A stretch of 64,000 bases of DNA from Luteipulveratus flavus (GTDB lineage: Bacteria > Actinomycetota > Actinomycetes > Actinomycetales > Dermatophilaceae): the NCBI RefSeq assembly GCF_029080175.1, contig NZ_JARFJC010000012.1. One strand, given 5' to 3'. A program made the translations under genes and the position numbers. Numbering within the stretch: the first letter of the stretch is position 1; each line of letters starts with the position of its first letter. Positions 54,102 through 61,811 of the stretch are shown piece by piece. The notes under the pieces are model-generated. The model did no database searches. It saw only the letters and a list, made by a program, of their open reading frames with translations, and was not told the origin of the DNA.

Positions 54102-55397
54102 GTGGTTGATCTGGCACCCCCTCCGGCGCCCGCGAAGGCGACCAAGCCCAACACCACCGAGCAGGGCAACGCCGTCGTCGCGACGCTGTGGGGCGGCATC
54201 TACGACGACCGCGAGCAGACGCCCGAGCTGCGCTGGCCGCTGTCGATCGACGTGTTCGACCGGATGCGCCGCACCGAGGCACAGATCCGGTCGGTGCTGC
54301 GCGCGGTGAAGATGCCGATCCTGCGCTCGGAGTGGCTGATCGACCCCGCGGGCGCCGACCAGCGCGTCATCGACAACGTCCGGGCCAACCTCGGCCTGCA
54401 GGTGAAGGGCCAGGACCCGGTCGCGCGCGGTCGCACCCGCGGCCGTTTCTCCTGGGGCGAGCACCTGCGGCACGCGCTGCTCTACCTCGACTTCGGTCAC
54501 ATGTTCTTCGAGCAGGTCTACCGGATGACCGGCGACGCGGCGGCACCTTACGAGCTGCGCAAGCTCGGGCCGAGGCTGCCGCGCTCGCTGGACCAGATCA
54601 AGGTCGCCTCGGACGGCGGCCTGGTGTCCATCACCCAGCACCCGCTCGACGCCCCCGGCGCGGCGGCTCGCCCGATCCCGGTGTCGGCGCTGGTGGGGTA
54701 CGTGCACGAGCGCGAGGGCGGCGACTGGCTCGGTACGTCGCTGCTGCGGCCGGCGTACAAGAACTGGTTCATCAAGGAGATCCTGCTGCGCGTCCAGACG
54801 CAGACGATCGAGCGGAACGGTCTGGGCGTACCTCGGTACACCGGCGCCGAGCGCGAGGTCGACCTGGCCGCCGGCCGCAAGCTGGCCGGCGAGTGGCGCG
54901 CCGGCGACAACTCTGGCGCCGCCATCCCGTACGGCAGCAAGCTCGACCTCGTCGGCGTGACCGGTGAGCTCCCGGACGCGGACAAGCCGATCCGCTACCA
55001 CGACGAGCAGATGGCACGCGCGGTCCTGGCGCACTTCCTCAACCTAGGCACCGAGACCGGCTCCTGGGCGCTGGGGTCGACGTTCGCGGACTTCTTCACC
55101 CTGTCGCTGCAGGCGGTCGCCGACGAGATCGCGGACATCGCGACCCAGCACATCGTCGAGGACCTGGTCGACCTGAACTTCGGCACAGCCGAGCCGGCGC
55201 CGCGGATCGTGTGCTCCCCGATCGGGTCCAAGCGCGACGTGACCGCCGACGCGATCAAGACGCTCGTCGACGCCGGTGTGCTGACCAACGACGAGGACAT
55301 CGAGCAGTTCGTCCGGTCGGTGTACGGGCTGCCCGCCCGCCGCCCGACCCCCGACCCGGCGGACAACGCCACCGACCCGGCAGGAGACGCCCCGTGA
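54102..55397 (+). CDS. Portal protein (DUF935/Mu gp29-like)
   Basis: 431-residue protein forming the DNA entry ring of the head. LSIDVFDRMRRTEAQIRSVLRAVKMPILRSEWLIDP, HMFFEQVYRM and LAHFLNLGTETGSWALGSTFADFF are characteristic of DUF935-like portals, which occur in siphoviruses of actinobacteria. It follows the terminase after 15 bases and overlaps the protease gene by four. Confidence 0.9.
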   Translation: MVDLAPPPAPAKATKPNTTEQGNAVVATLWGGIYDDREQTPELRWPLSIDVFDRMRRTEAQIRSVLRAVKMPILRSEWLIDPAGADQRVIDNVRANLGLQVKGQDPVARGRTRGRFSWGEHLRHALLYLDFGHMFFEQVYRMTGDAAAPYELRKLGPRLPRSLDQIKVASDGGLVSITQHPLDAPGAAARPIPVSALVGYVHEREGGDWLGTSLLRPAYKNWFIKEILLRVQTQTIERNGLGVPRYTGAEREVDLAAGRKLAGEWRAGDNSGAAIPYGSKLDLVGVTGELPDADKPIRYHDEQMARAVLAHFLNLGTETGSWALGSTFADFFTLSLQAVADEIADIATQHIVEDLVDLNFGTAEPAPRIVCSPIGSKRDVTADAIKTLVDAGVLTNDEDIEQFVRSVYGLPARRPTPDPADNATDPAGDAP

Positions 55398-56686
55398 GCA
55401 ACCCCAAGCCCATCGCCAAGACCACCCGGGAGCGCGTGCAGGCGCTCGCGGCCGCCGGCCGGACCGGCGTACGCAACGAGGCCGCCGGCGACGTCACGAA
55501 GGTCTACATCTACGACGCGATCGGCGGATGGTTCGGCATCTGGGCTGCCGACGTCGTCGAGCAGCTGCAGGCCATCAGCACGCCCACCATCGAGCTGCAC
55601 CTGAACTCCCCGGGCGGCGACGTGTTCGACGGGATCGCGATCAAGAACGCGTTGCAGCAGCACGATGCCCGGGTCGTGGTGTACGTCGACGGGCTTGCCG
55701 CGTCGATCGCGTCGGTGATCGCGCTCGCCGGCGACGAGGTCGTGATGGCTCCCGGCGCGCAGATGATGGTCCACGACGCGTGGGGTCTGTGCGTCGGCAA
55801 CGCCCAGGACATGGCCAAGACCGCTGAGGACCTCGGCAAGATGTCCCAGAACCTCGCCGCGCAGTACGCGCGCCGCGCCGGCGGGACGTCGAACGAGTGG
55901 CGCGAGGTGATGCTCGCCGAGACCTGGTACACCGACGAGGAGGCCGTCGCGGCCGGGCTCGCCGACCGGGTCGACACCACCGAGCAGACCAGCAACTCGA
56001 CCCAGAAGGCCGAAAACCGTTGGGACCTCTCGGTATTCGCATACGCCGGCCGCGAGAACGCGCCCGCACCGCACCTGCCCGCCGCCGCAGCGCTCGCGGC
56101 CCACCAGCCCCCGGCCGCGTCCGCGTCCGGGTCCACCGCTCCGGCCGCGTCAGCGTCCGGGGACACCCATCAGGAAGGGAGCACTGACGTGGGTTTCACC
56201 GACGCTCAGTTCACCGCCCTGCAGCAGAAGCTCGGTGTCACCGACGCCGACGCTGACGGCGACACCATCCTCGCAGCCCTCGACGAGGTGCTCGAGGAGC
56301 GTGCCGACGGCGCTGCAGCCACCACCACCGCCTCGGCGGACGAGGTCCGCCTGGACCGTCCGACGTTCGAGGCCCTGCAGGCCAAGGCCGAGGCCGGCGC
56401 CCGCGCCGAGCAGCGGCAGATCTCCGACGCCCGCGACAAGGTTGTGCAGGACGCGATCGCCTCCGGCCGCATCACCGCGGCGCGGCGCGAGCACTTCCGC
56501 AACCTCATGGACATGGACCCCGACGGCACGACCGAGCGCCTGAACGCGCTCGAGCCCGGCGTCGCAGTCAACCTGTCCGAGCGCGGACACAGCGCCGCAC
56601 CCGACACCGGTGACGCGGTCGACCGGGAGCTGGACGGCATCGTCAACTCGATCGTCGGCGGCGCGGCCGCCGGACAGGACGCGTGA
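55394..56686 (+). CDS. ClpP-type prohead protease fused to scaffold-like region
   Basis: 430 residues. The ClpP-like domain (1-200) has VYIYDAIGGWFGIWA, NSPGGDVFDG (71-80), the nucleophile Ser104 in DGLAASIAS and His127 in MMVHDAW. A low-complexity Pro/Ala/Ser linker (about 225-262) leads to a helical, acidic C-terminal part (DEVRLDRPTFEALQAKAEAGARAEQRQI; RITAARREHFRNLMDMDPDGT) typical of capsid scaffolds. The fusion would release the scaffold during head maturation. Confidence 0.9.
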   Translation: MSNPKPIAKTTRERVQALAAAGRTGVRNEAAGDVTKVYIYDAIGGWFGIWAADVVEQLQAISTPTIELHLNSPGGDVFDGIAIKNALQQHDARVVVYVDGLAASIASVIALAGDEVVMAPGAQMMVHDAWGLCVGNAQDMAKTAEDLGKMSQNLAAQYARRAGGTSNEWREVMLAETWYTDEEAVAAGLADRVDTTEQTSNSTQKAENRWDLSVFAYAGRENAPAPHLPAAAALAAHQPPAASASGSTAPAASASGDTHQEGSTDVGFTDAQFTALQQKLGVTDADADGDTILAALDEVLEERADGAAATTTASADEVRLDRPTFEALQAKAEAGARAEQRQISDARDKVVQDAIASGRITAARREHFRNLMDMDPDGTTERLNALEPGVAVNLSERGHSAAPDTGDAVDRELDGIVNSIVGGAAAGQDA

Positions 56687-56689
56687 ACC

Positions 56690-57055
56690 ATGGCTGACTA
56701 CCTGCCCCTGTTCAAGCCGGGCACCGACCTCACCATGGCCGTGACCGCCGACGTGGTCGGCGGTCAGGTCGTCGAGCTGACCGGTGTCGAGTCGGTCGGC
56801 CCGGCCGGCGCCGCTTCGACGAAGTGGTTCGGCGTCGCCGGCTACGACGCCAAGGCCGGCAGCCGCGTCGTCGTCTACAAGGGCGGCACGCAGCGCCCGG
56901 TCGCCTCTGGCGCGGTCGCCGTGGGCGACCTCGTCACCACCGCGGCGGGCGGCAAGGTCGTCACCGCCGCCACCCCGTCCGTGGGCGCCTTCGTCGGCGT
57001 CGCCGTGTCCGCTGCGACCGATGGGCAGACCGTGCTCATCGACTTCGTGCGCTGA
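56690..57055 (+). CDS. Capsid decoration protein (DUF2190-like)
   Basis: 121 residues, almost all beta (MAVTADVVGGQVVELTG; VGDLVTTAAGGKVVTAATPSVGAFVGVAVSAATDGQTVLIDFVR), like head decoration proteins that trimerise on the capsid surface. It lies between the protease and major capsid genes, the usual place. Confidence 0.8.
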   Translation: MADYLPLFKPGTDLTMAVTADVVGGQVVELTGVESVGPAGAASTKWFGVAGYDAKAGSRVVVYKGGTQRPVASGAVAVGDLVTTAAGGKVVTAATPSVGAFVGVAVSAATDGQTVLIDFVR

Positions 57056-57074
57056 GAGAGCAGGAGGCTCACTC

Positions 57075-58016
57075 ATGGCAGGTCTGACCTACCCCCCCGC
57101 AGCGCCGTCGGCGACTGGCGGGGAGGTCATCGCGATCCATCGGCTCCTGAAGGACCCGACCCGGCTCGCCAAGGCTCTGAAGCGGCTGTCCAACCAGCGG
57201 TACATCGCCGATGTGCTCCTGACCGGCCGCTACTCCGCGCAGGGCGGCGCGATCGCCTACGAGACGGGCGAGCCGATCGGCGCGGGTGAGAAGACACGCG
57301 TCGTCGACCCCGGCGGGGAGTACCCGCTCGTCGTCATCGGCAACGGGCAGGTCTCGATGGCCTACCCGTCCAACCGCGGCCAGGACACCCTGGTCACGGA
57401 CAAGGCGATCAGCCGCATGAACATCGACCCGGTCCGCCGGGCACTTCTGCGGCTGGTGCAGCAGAACGTCATCGACGTCGACGGCGCCGCGATGGCGGTG
57501 ATCACCTCTGCGCTGACCAACACCAAGGCCGCGTCCGCGAACTGGCAGACGTCGGCCACGGCCGCGCAGATCCTGCAGGACGTGCTCACCGCCGACGCGC
57601 AGGTCCGCGCCCAGAACAACGGTTTCGAGACCGACACCGTGGTCCTGGACGACATGACGTGGGCGGTCGTGTTCGCGAAGTTCGCGGCGGCCGGCATGCT
57701 CCCGCGCGACTCCGACCAGAACCCCATCCTGACCGGAAGCTTCCCCGTTGTCGCCGGGAAGCGGTTCCTGCGCTCGCCGAACGCCCCGGCCAGCACCGCG
57801 GTGCTCGTCGACGGCGGCAACCTCGGCGGCATGGCCGACGAGAAGGACAACGCGCCCGGGTACGCCTCCGCTCCCGCGGACAGCGAGGGCCCGGCCGTGG
57901 AGGTCAAGTCCATCCGCCAGGACGAGAACGACCGGTACCGGCTGCGCGCTCGCCGCAGCACGGTCGCGGTCGTCCTCGAGCCGCTGGCGGGCGTCAAGAT
58001 CCAGGGAGTGAGCTGA
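57075..58016 (+). CDS. Major capsid protein
   Basis: 313 residues from ATG 57075 with CAGGAGG upstream. The N-terminal arm and strands (IADVLLTGRYSAQGGAIAYETGEPIGAGEKTRVVDPGGEYP) and the domain YASAPADSEGPAVEVKSIRQDENDRYRLRARRSTVAVVLEP fit HK97-fold capsid proteins of this portal type. Assignment is mainly by position and fold pattern, but both agree. Confidence 0.85.
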   Translation: MAGLTYPPAAPSATGGEVIAIHRLLKDPTRLAKALKRLSNQRYIADVLLTGRYSAQGGAIAYETGEPIGAGEKTRVVDPGGEYPLVVIGNGQVSMAYPSNRGQDTLVTDKAISRMNIDPVRRALLRLVQQNVIDVDGAAMAVITSALTNTKAASANWQTSATAAQILQDVLTADAQVRAQNNGFETDTVVLDDMTWAVVFAKFAAAGMLPRDSDQNPILTGSFPVVAGKRFLRSPNAPASTAVLVDGGNLGGMADEKDNAPGYASAPADSEGPAVEVKSIRQDENDRYRLRARRSTVAVVLEPLAGVKIQGVS

Positions 58017-58017
58017 G

Positions 58018-58404
58018 ATGGCGAAGAAGTACGTCGTGACCGCGCCGCAGATCGTGGTCTACGTTCCCTCGGACGCCGCTCCCGGTGCGCGCGTGCAGCG
58101 CTACCTCGGCGAGGGTGCCGAGGTGCCGGACTCGGTCCTCAAGGAGCACGTCGACATGCTCGAGAAGGACGGACTGATCGCGCCCGTGCGGCAGGCTCGC
58201 TCGAGCGCATCGCCGGCTCCCGGCACACCGCCGGCCGGCGCGCCGTCCTCGGACCTGTTCGACCCGGCCAAGGCCAACCAGGACGAGGTGCTGGTCTACC
58301 TCGCCACGGCGGACGAGGCCGAGGTCGCCAGGGTCAAGGCCGCCGAGGCCGACGGGCAGAACCGGCAGAAGATCGCCGCGTTCGAGCCGGGCACCGGCGA
58401 CTGA
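58018..58404 (+). CDS. Head protein of unknown function
   Basis: 128 residues. An N-terminal domain (KKYVVTAPQIVVYVPSDAAPGARVQRYLGEGAEVPDSVL) is joined by a Pro/Ala linker to DPAKANQDEVLVYLATADEAEVARVKAAEADGQNR. The second part resembles a small domain seen after capsid genes in actinophages. Not assigned further. Confidence 0.6.
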   Translation: MAKKYVVTAPQIVVYVPSDAAPGARVQRYLGEGAEVPDSVLKEHVDMLEKDGLIAPVRQARSSASPAPGTPPAGAPSSDLFDPAKANQDEVLVYLATADEAEVARVKAAEADGQNRQKIAAFEPGTGD

Positions 58405-58438
58405 CCCGCGCTCGCCACTAGCGGAGGGAGACCCGACC

Positions 58439-58888
58439 GTGACTGCGCTCTACACCAAGGCCGAGCTGGAGCACTTCCTGCAACTCGCCGCGCAGCCCGC
58501 GGACGGGTCTCCCGACGCCGGTGACGGCCCGCCCGGCGTCACCACCGACACCTACACCGTCGGGCACAAGGTCGTCAGCGGGTGGCTGCTCGACGCGGCC
58601 GGCCGCACCACCTGGCCTACGGAGTACGCCAGCGATGTGCCGCCGCAGCTGTTCGCGTGGGCGGTCGAGCTCGGGGCGATCGTGCACGAGAACCCGACGG
58701 CGGCGACCACCGACACCACCGACAAGACCACAATCTCCTGGAACGACCGGCGACGGGTCGAGGCCATCCTGTCCCGGGTCGCGCAGTGGTCGCGGGGTAC
58801 CGGGTTCGAGGACGCCGCACCGGCACCGCCAGCGCCGACCGGGTGTTTCCCCCCGGTCGACCCGTACCCGTACGGGCGGCGCTGGTGA
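58439..58888 (+). CDS. Probable head-tail connector (adaptor) protein
   Basis: 149 residues; ALYTKAELEHFLQLAAQ, VVSGWLLDAAGR and RRRVEAILSRVAQW form a helical bundle like gp6-type adaptors. Position right after the head genes supports it. GTGA overlap with the next gene. Confidence 0.6.
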   Translation: MTALYTKAELEHFLQLAAQPADGSPDAGDGPPGVTTDTYTVGHKVVSGWLLDAAGRTTWPTEYASDVPPQLFAWAVELGAIVHENPTAATTDTTDKTTISWNDRRRVEAILSRVAQWSRGTGFEDAAPAPPAPTGCFPPVDPYPYGRRW

Positions 58889-59214
58889 GCCGCCGGCTCA
58901 ACCCGAGGCAAGCGACGACGGTTGTGTCGGTCGAGACGGCCGGCGCCGAAGGCCCGTGGGGCGAGACCTCCGCCGACCCGGTCACCGTGCGCGCTCACGT
59001 CGACGCTGAGCGCAAGCTCGTCCGGTCCGCCACTGGCGAGCAGGTCGTCGCCGAGCAGACGCTCCTGGTGATGCCCGACCCCGTCGTCGACGTCGTCACC
59101 GCGATCACACCCGAGTCGTGGGTGTCGGTCGGTACTGACCGCCGGCGGGTGATCGGCGCGAAGCCGGTCCGCAACCGCGGCCGCCTCATCTACCTCGAAG
59201 TCACCACGACCTGA
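58885..59214 (+). CDS. Probable head-tail stopper protein
   Basis: 109 residues from GTG 58885. Beta-rich (TVRAHVDAERKLVRSATGEQVVAEQTLLVMPDPVVDV; SVGTDRRRVIGAKPVRNRGRLIYLEVTTT), as in SPP1 gp16-type stoppers. Placed second in the connector set. Moderate confidence from position and pattern. Confidence 0.6.
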   Translation: MSRRLNPRQATTVVSVETAGAEGPWGETSADPVTVRAHVDAERKLVRSATGEQVVAEQTLLVMPDPVVDVVTAITPESWVSVGTDRRRVIGAKPVRNRGRLIYLEVTTT

Positions 59215-59243
59215 GAGCCGGGCCCGAGGGGAGGTGGTCGCCG

Positions 59244-59591
59244 ATGTCCGTACGCAGCCACTGGGACGGTGACCGCGCCCGCAGGGCAGCACGCGGCGCG
59301 ATCCGGCAGGCACTGCCCGTCATGGCCGAGATCGTGCTCGACGCCTCGGACGTGCTAGTGCCGGACCTGACCGGCGCGATGCAAGACTCCGGCGGCACCG
59401 ACGTCGAGGGCAACGTCGCGTCGGCGTTCTACGAGGCCGTGTACGCCCCATTCCAGCACGAGCGGATGGATCTGCACCACGACGACGGGCAGGCGAAGTT
59501 CCTCGAGCTGGGAGCCGTGCACGCGGTCCCGCAGGTGCGTTCTGAGCTGGTCGCCAGCCTCCGCGCTGCGCTCGCGGGAGGTGGCCGCTGA
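59244..59591 (+). CDS. HK97 gp10-like connector protein
   Basis: 115 residues. VMAEIVLDASDVLVPDLTGAMQDSGGTDVEGNVASAFYEAVYAPFQHERMDLHH and AKFLELGAV contain the helix-then-beta layout of HK97 gp10/tail-completion proteins. ATG/TGA overlap with the next gene. Confidence 0.65.
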   Translation: MSVRSHWDGDRARRAARGAIRQALPVMAEIVLDASDVLVPDLTGAMQDSGGTDVEGNVASAFYEAVYAPFQHERMDLHHDDGQAKFLELGAVHAVPQVRSELVASLRAALAGGGR

Positions 59592-60040
59592 TGACCGCGC
59601 CGCCTGGGTTCCACTCCGCCGTGCTGCTCGGGCTGCTGGAGCAGCTGCAGGCCTGGGACGTCGGCCGCTACGTCGCGACCGGCGTGTACGCGCCCGGCGA
59701 CGTGCCGCTGGTCGTGACGCTGCTGCCGGACCGTCCGGACGCCGGGGTCGCCCTGACCCTGTACGACAAGGGCGACGCGCTCGAGCTGGACGACACGCTG
59801 ACCGGGCTGCAGGTGCGCTGCCGTGGCCGCCCGAGCGCCCGCGGCAGCGCGATGGACCTCGCCGACCTGGTCTTCGACCGGCTGCACGGCGCAACGGACC
59901 TGGACCTGCACGGGGTGCACCTGGTGCAGGCCATCCACATCTCCGGCGGCTCTCTCGGCTTCGACGCCGGCAATCGCCCGGAGTACACGTCCAGCTACGA
60001 CCTGTACCTGAACCGTCCGAGCGCCAACCGCCCGGACTGA
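59591..60040 (+). CDS. Probable tail terminator protein
   Basis: 149 residues. SAVLLGLLEQLQAWDVGRYV, LVVTLLPDRPDAGVALTLYDKGDALEL and LQVRCRGRPSARGSAMDLADLVFDRLHG match minor capsid/tail-terminator proteins in which the last helix packs on a sheet. Directly upstream of the major tail protein, the canonical spot. Confidence 0.7.
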   Translation: MTAPPGFHSAVLLGLLEQLQAWDVGRYVATGVYAPGDVPLVVTLLPDRPDAGVALTLYDKGDALELDDTLTGLQVRCRGRPSARGSAMDLADLVFDRLHGATDLDLHGVHLVQAIHISGGSLGFDAGNRPEYTSSYDLYLNRPSANRPD

Positions 60041-60072
60041 ACCAACAGCGTTTACTCACAAGGAGATTCGTC

Positions 60073-60804
60073 ATGACCGACGCCCCTGACCGGCTCGTCT
60101 CGACTCTGGCCCGCGACTGGGTCGTCGAGGTCGAGATGGAGACCACCACCACGAGCACCACCAACCTGACGGCCGCGGCCGTCGCGACGTCCGACACGTT
60201 CACCGCCAACGCCCACGGGCTCAGCGCCGGGCAGAAGGTCCGCCTGGCGACCGCCCAGCAGGGCCTGGCCGCCGGCGACTACTACGTCATCACCCCGGCA
60301 GCGAACACGTTCAAGCTGGCGACGAACGCCGGTGGCGCTGCTGCCGACGTCACCGCCGACGGGAACGTGACCATCTCCGTCACGACGACGTCGGCACCGA
60401 CGATGGGCTGGCGGAAGATCCGGGCGATGTCGTCGTTCAAGCAGTCGCAGGACAACAACATGGAGGACGACTCCGACTTCGACGGCGACGGCTACACCAG
60501 CTCGGCGAAGACCGCGATCGGCTGGAAGCTCGAGATCGGTGTGGGTCGCAAGCGCTCGCGGGTGACCGGTGGCTTCGATACGGCTCAGGAGTACCTCCGC
60601 GAGCAGGCCGAGCTGTTCACCCCGGACGACGAGGTCCACGTGCGGTGGGGCCGTCGCTCCGGGCTCGGGAAGGCGTACGAGGGATGGGCGTCCCCGGAGT
60701 GGGAGGACCAGGGCGACAAGCATTCCGACCTGTCGACCGCGCAGATCACCCTGAACGGCCAGGGCAAGCGCGAGTCCATCGAGAACTGGAACACCGCTCC
60801 CTGA
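60073..60804 (+). CDS. Major tail (tube) protein with inserted beta domain
   Basis: 243 residues from ATG 60073 with AAGGAGATT upstream. The tail-tube core is split: residues 1-27 (STLARDWVVEVEM) and from 110 onward (MGWRKIRAMSSFKQSQDNNMEDDSDFDGDGY, LEIGVGRKRS, GKAYEGWASPEWEDQGDKHSDLSTAQITLNGQG). Between them residues about 30-106 form a separate domain of the HGLSAGQKV...YYVITPAANTFKLA kind, usually found in surface or fibre proteins. It would project from the tube. Confidence 0.85.
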   Translation: MTDAPDRLVSTLARDWVVEVEMETTTTSTTNLTAAAVATSDTFTANAHGLSAGQKVRLATAQQGLAAGDYYVITPAANTFKLATNAGGAAADVTADGNVTISVTTTSAPTMGWRKIRAMSSFKQSQDNNMEDDSDFDGDGYTSSAKTAIGWKLEIGVGRKRSRVTGGFDTAQEYLREQAELFTPDDEVHVRWGRRSGLGKAYEGWASPEWEDQGDKHSDLSTAQITLNGQGKRESIENWNTAP

Positions 60805-60827
60805 CCGAGCGTGCTTCCTGCTGAGCC

Positions 60828-60879
60828 GGCGAGGGACCCGGTACGAGATCTGTGTCTCCGTGGGGCCGGGTCCCTCGCC
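60828..60879 (+). terminator. 14-bp hairpin after the major tail gene
   Basis: GGCGAGGGACCCGG (60828-60841) pairs perfectly with CCGGGTCCCTCGCC (60866-60879). A second stem CGCCGTCGTC/GACGACGGCG (60882-60891, 60904-60913) follows. Partial termination would make tail tube protein more abundant than downstream chaperones. Confidence 0.65.
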
Positions 60880-60959
60880 TTCGCCGTCGTCGCCGTCACT
60901 GGTGACGACGGCGCGTCTGTTTCCCCACGGAGACCATCCCCCACGCAAGGAGACACACC

Positions 60960-61532
60960 ATGGCACTGCAGATGAAGGCGCTGTCCGAGGCCGTCGCCGA
61001 CGGAGCGCTGGACTTCCCCATCAACGGCAAGACGTACACCGCGCCCGCGGTCTCGGCCGAGGTCGGCCTCCAGGCGCAGCGGTTCATGCACCTGGCCCGG
61101 ATGGAGGGCAAGCACGACCGCGACGTGGCCGCCGCCAAGGCGCGCGGCGAGGACATCGCGCTGTCGGTGGAGTACGACGCCGAGGACCAGGCGCTGCTGG
61201 ACGACTGGACCGTGCCGGAGACCCTGTTCGAGAACATGCTCGGCTCGGCGCTGGACGAGATGTACGCCGACCGGGTGCCGTTCGCGCTGGTGGCTCGAGC
61301 CGCGCAGACGATGTTCATGTACGTCACCTCCGGCGAGGAGGCGGCCGCGCAGGCGTGGGCCGGTGACGACTCGGGAAAAGCAGCGGAGACGACGCAGCTG
61401 CGCCGGCCTGGATCGAAGGCCCGCTCGACGAAGACGGCTTCCCCGAGTACCTCCTCCCGAACCCGGCGCTCGCCGAGCGGCTCGCCGGCGAAGCGCAGGA
61501 CTGGGCCGACATCCTCGAGCAGTGGGAGCTGA
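60960..61532 (+). CDS. Tail assembly chaperone G (0-frame product)
   Basis: 190 residues. Residues 1-140 (LQMKALSEAVADGALDFPINGKTYTAPAVSAEVGLQAQRFMHLARM; LDDWTVPETLFENMLGSALDEMYADRVPFALVARAAQTMFMYV) are the G domain. The final 50 residues after the slip site are Ser/Arg/Thr-rich and unlike folded protein, as expected when the 0-frame runs past the shift site. It binds the tape measure protein during tail assembly. Lies between the major tail and tape measure genes. Confidence 0.85.
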   Translation: MALQMKALSEAVADGALDFPINGKTYTAPAVSAEVGLQAQRFMHLARMEGKHDRDVAAAKARGEDIALSVEYDAEDQALLDDWTVPETLFENMLGSALDEMYADRVPFALVARAAQTMFMYVTSGEEAAAQAWAGDDSGKAAETTQLRRPGSKARSTKTASPSTSSRTRRSPSGSPAKRRTGPTSSSSGS

Positions 61533-61792
61533 TCGAGCTCGACCTGGCCGCTCGCGACGTCGACATCGAGCAGGTCGTGCCGCTGCTGGTGATCGACCGC
61601 GCGACCGGCGCTCGCTCGACGACGCCGGCGCGGCTGCTCCAGGCCCGTTCCTGGCGGTGGCTGCGGCTGCGGATCGTCGGGCTGCTGACCGACGACGAGT
61701 CGCGGCTCTACCAGCACTTCCACCCCGACCCCGCCACCCGTCGTCGTCCGGCCGCTGAGGACGACGGCGAGGGCGAGGGCGACCTGGTCTGA
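60960..61792 (+). CDS. Tail assembly chaperone GT (-1 frameshift product)
   Basis: Joins codons 60960-61379 to the -1 frame 61379-61792, giving about 277 residues. After the slip the frame reads SSGDDAAAPAWIEGPLDEDGFPEYLLPNPALAERL..., a well-formed T domain (LEQWELIELDLAARDVDIEQVVPLLVIDRATGARS) with no start codon of its own near the junction. The first ATG-like codon in the T frame is far inside the domain (GTG near 61577), so independent translation would lose half of it. This is the standard G/GT arrangement of long-tailed phages. Confidence 0.88.
61373..61379 (+). promoter_or_regulatory. -1 ribosomal frameshift site GGGAAAA
   Basis: The heptamer reads G-GGA-AAA in the 0-frame (...TCG GGA AAA GCA), an X-XXY-YYZ slippery sequence. 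A one-base slip back opens the T reading frame exactly where its protein-like sequence starts. Confidence 0.9.
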
Positions 61793-61811
61793 GTAGCGCG
61801 AGGGGGTGCCC

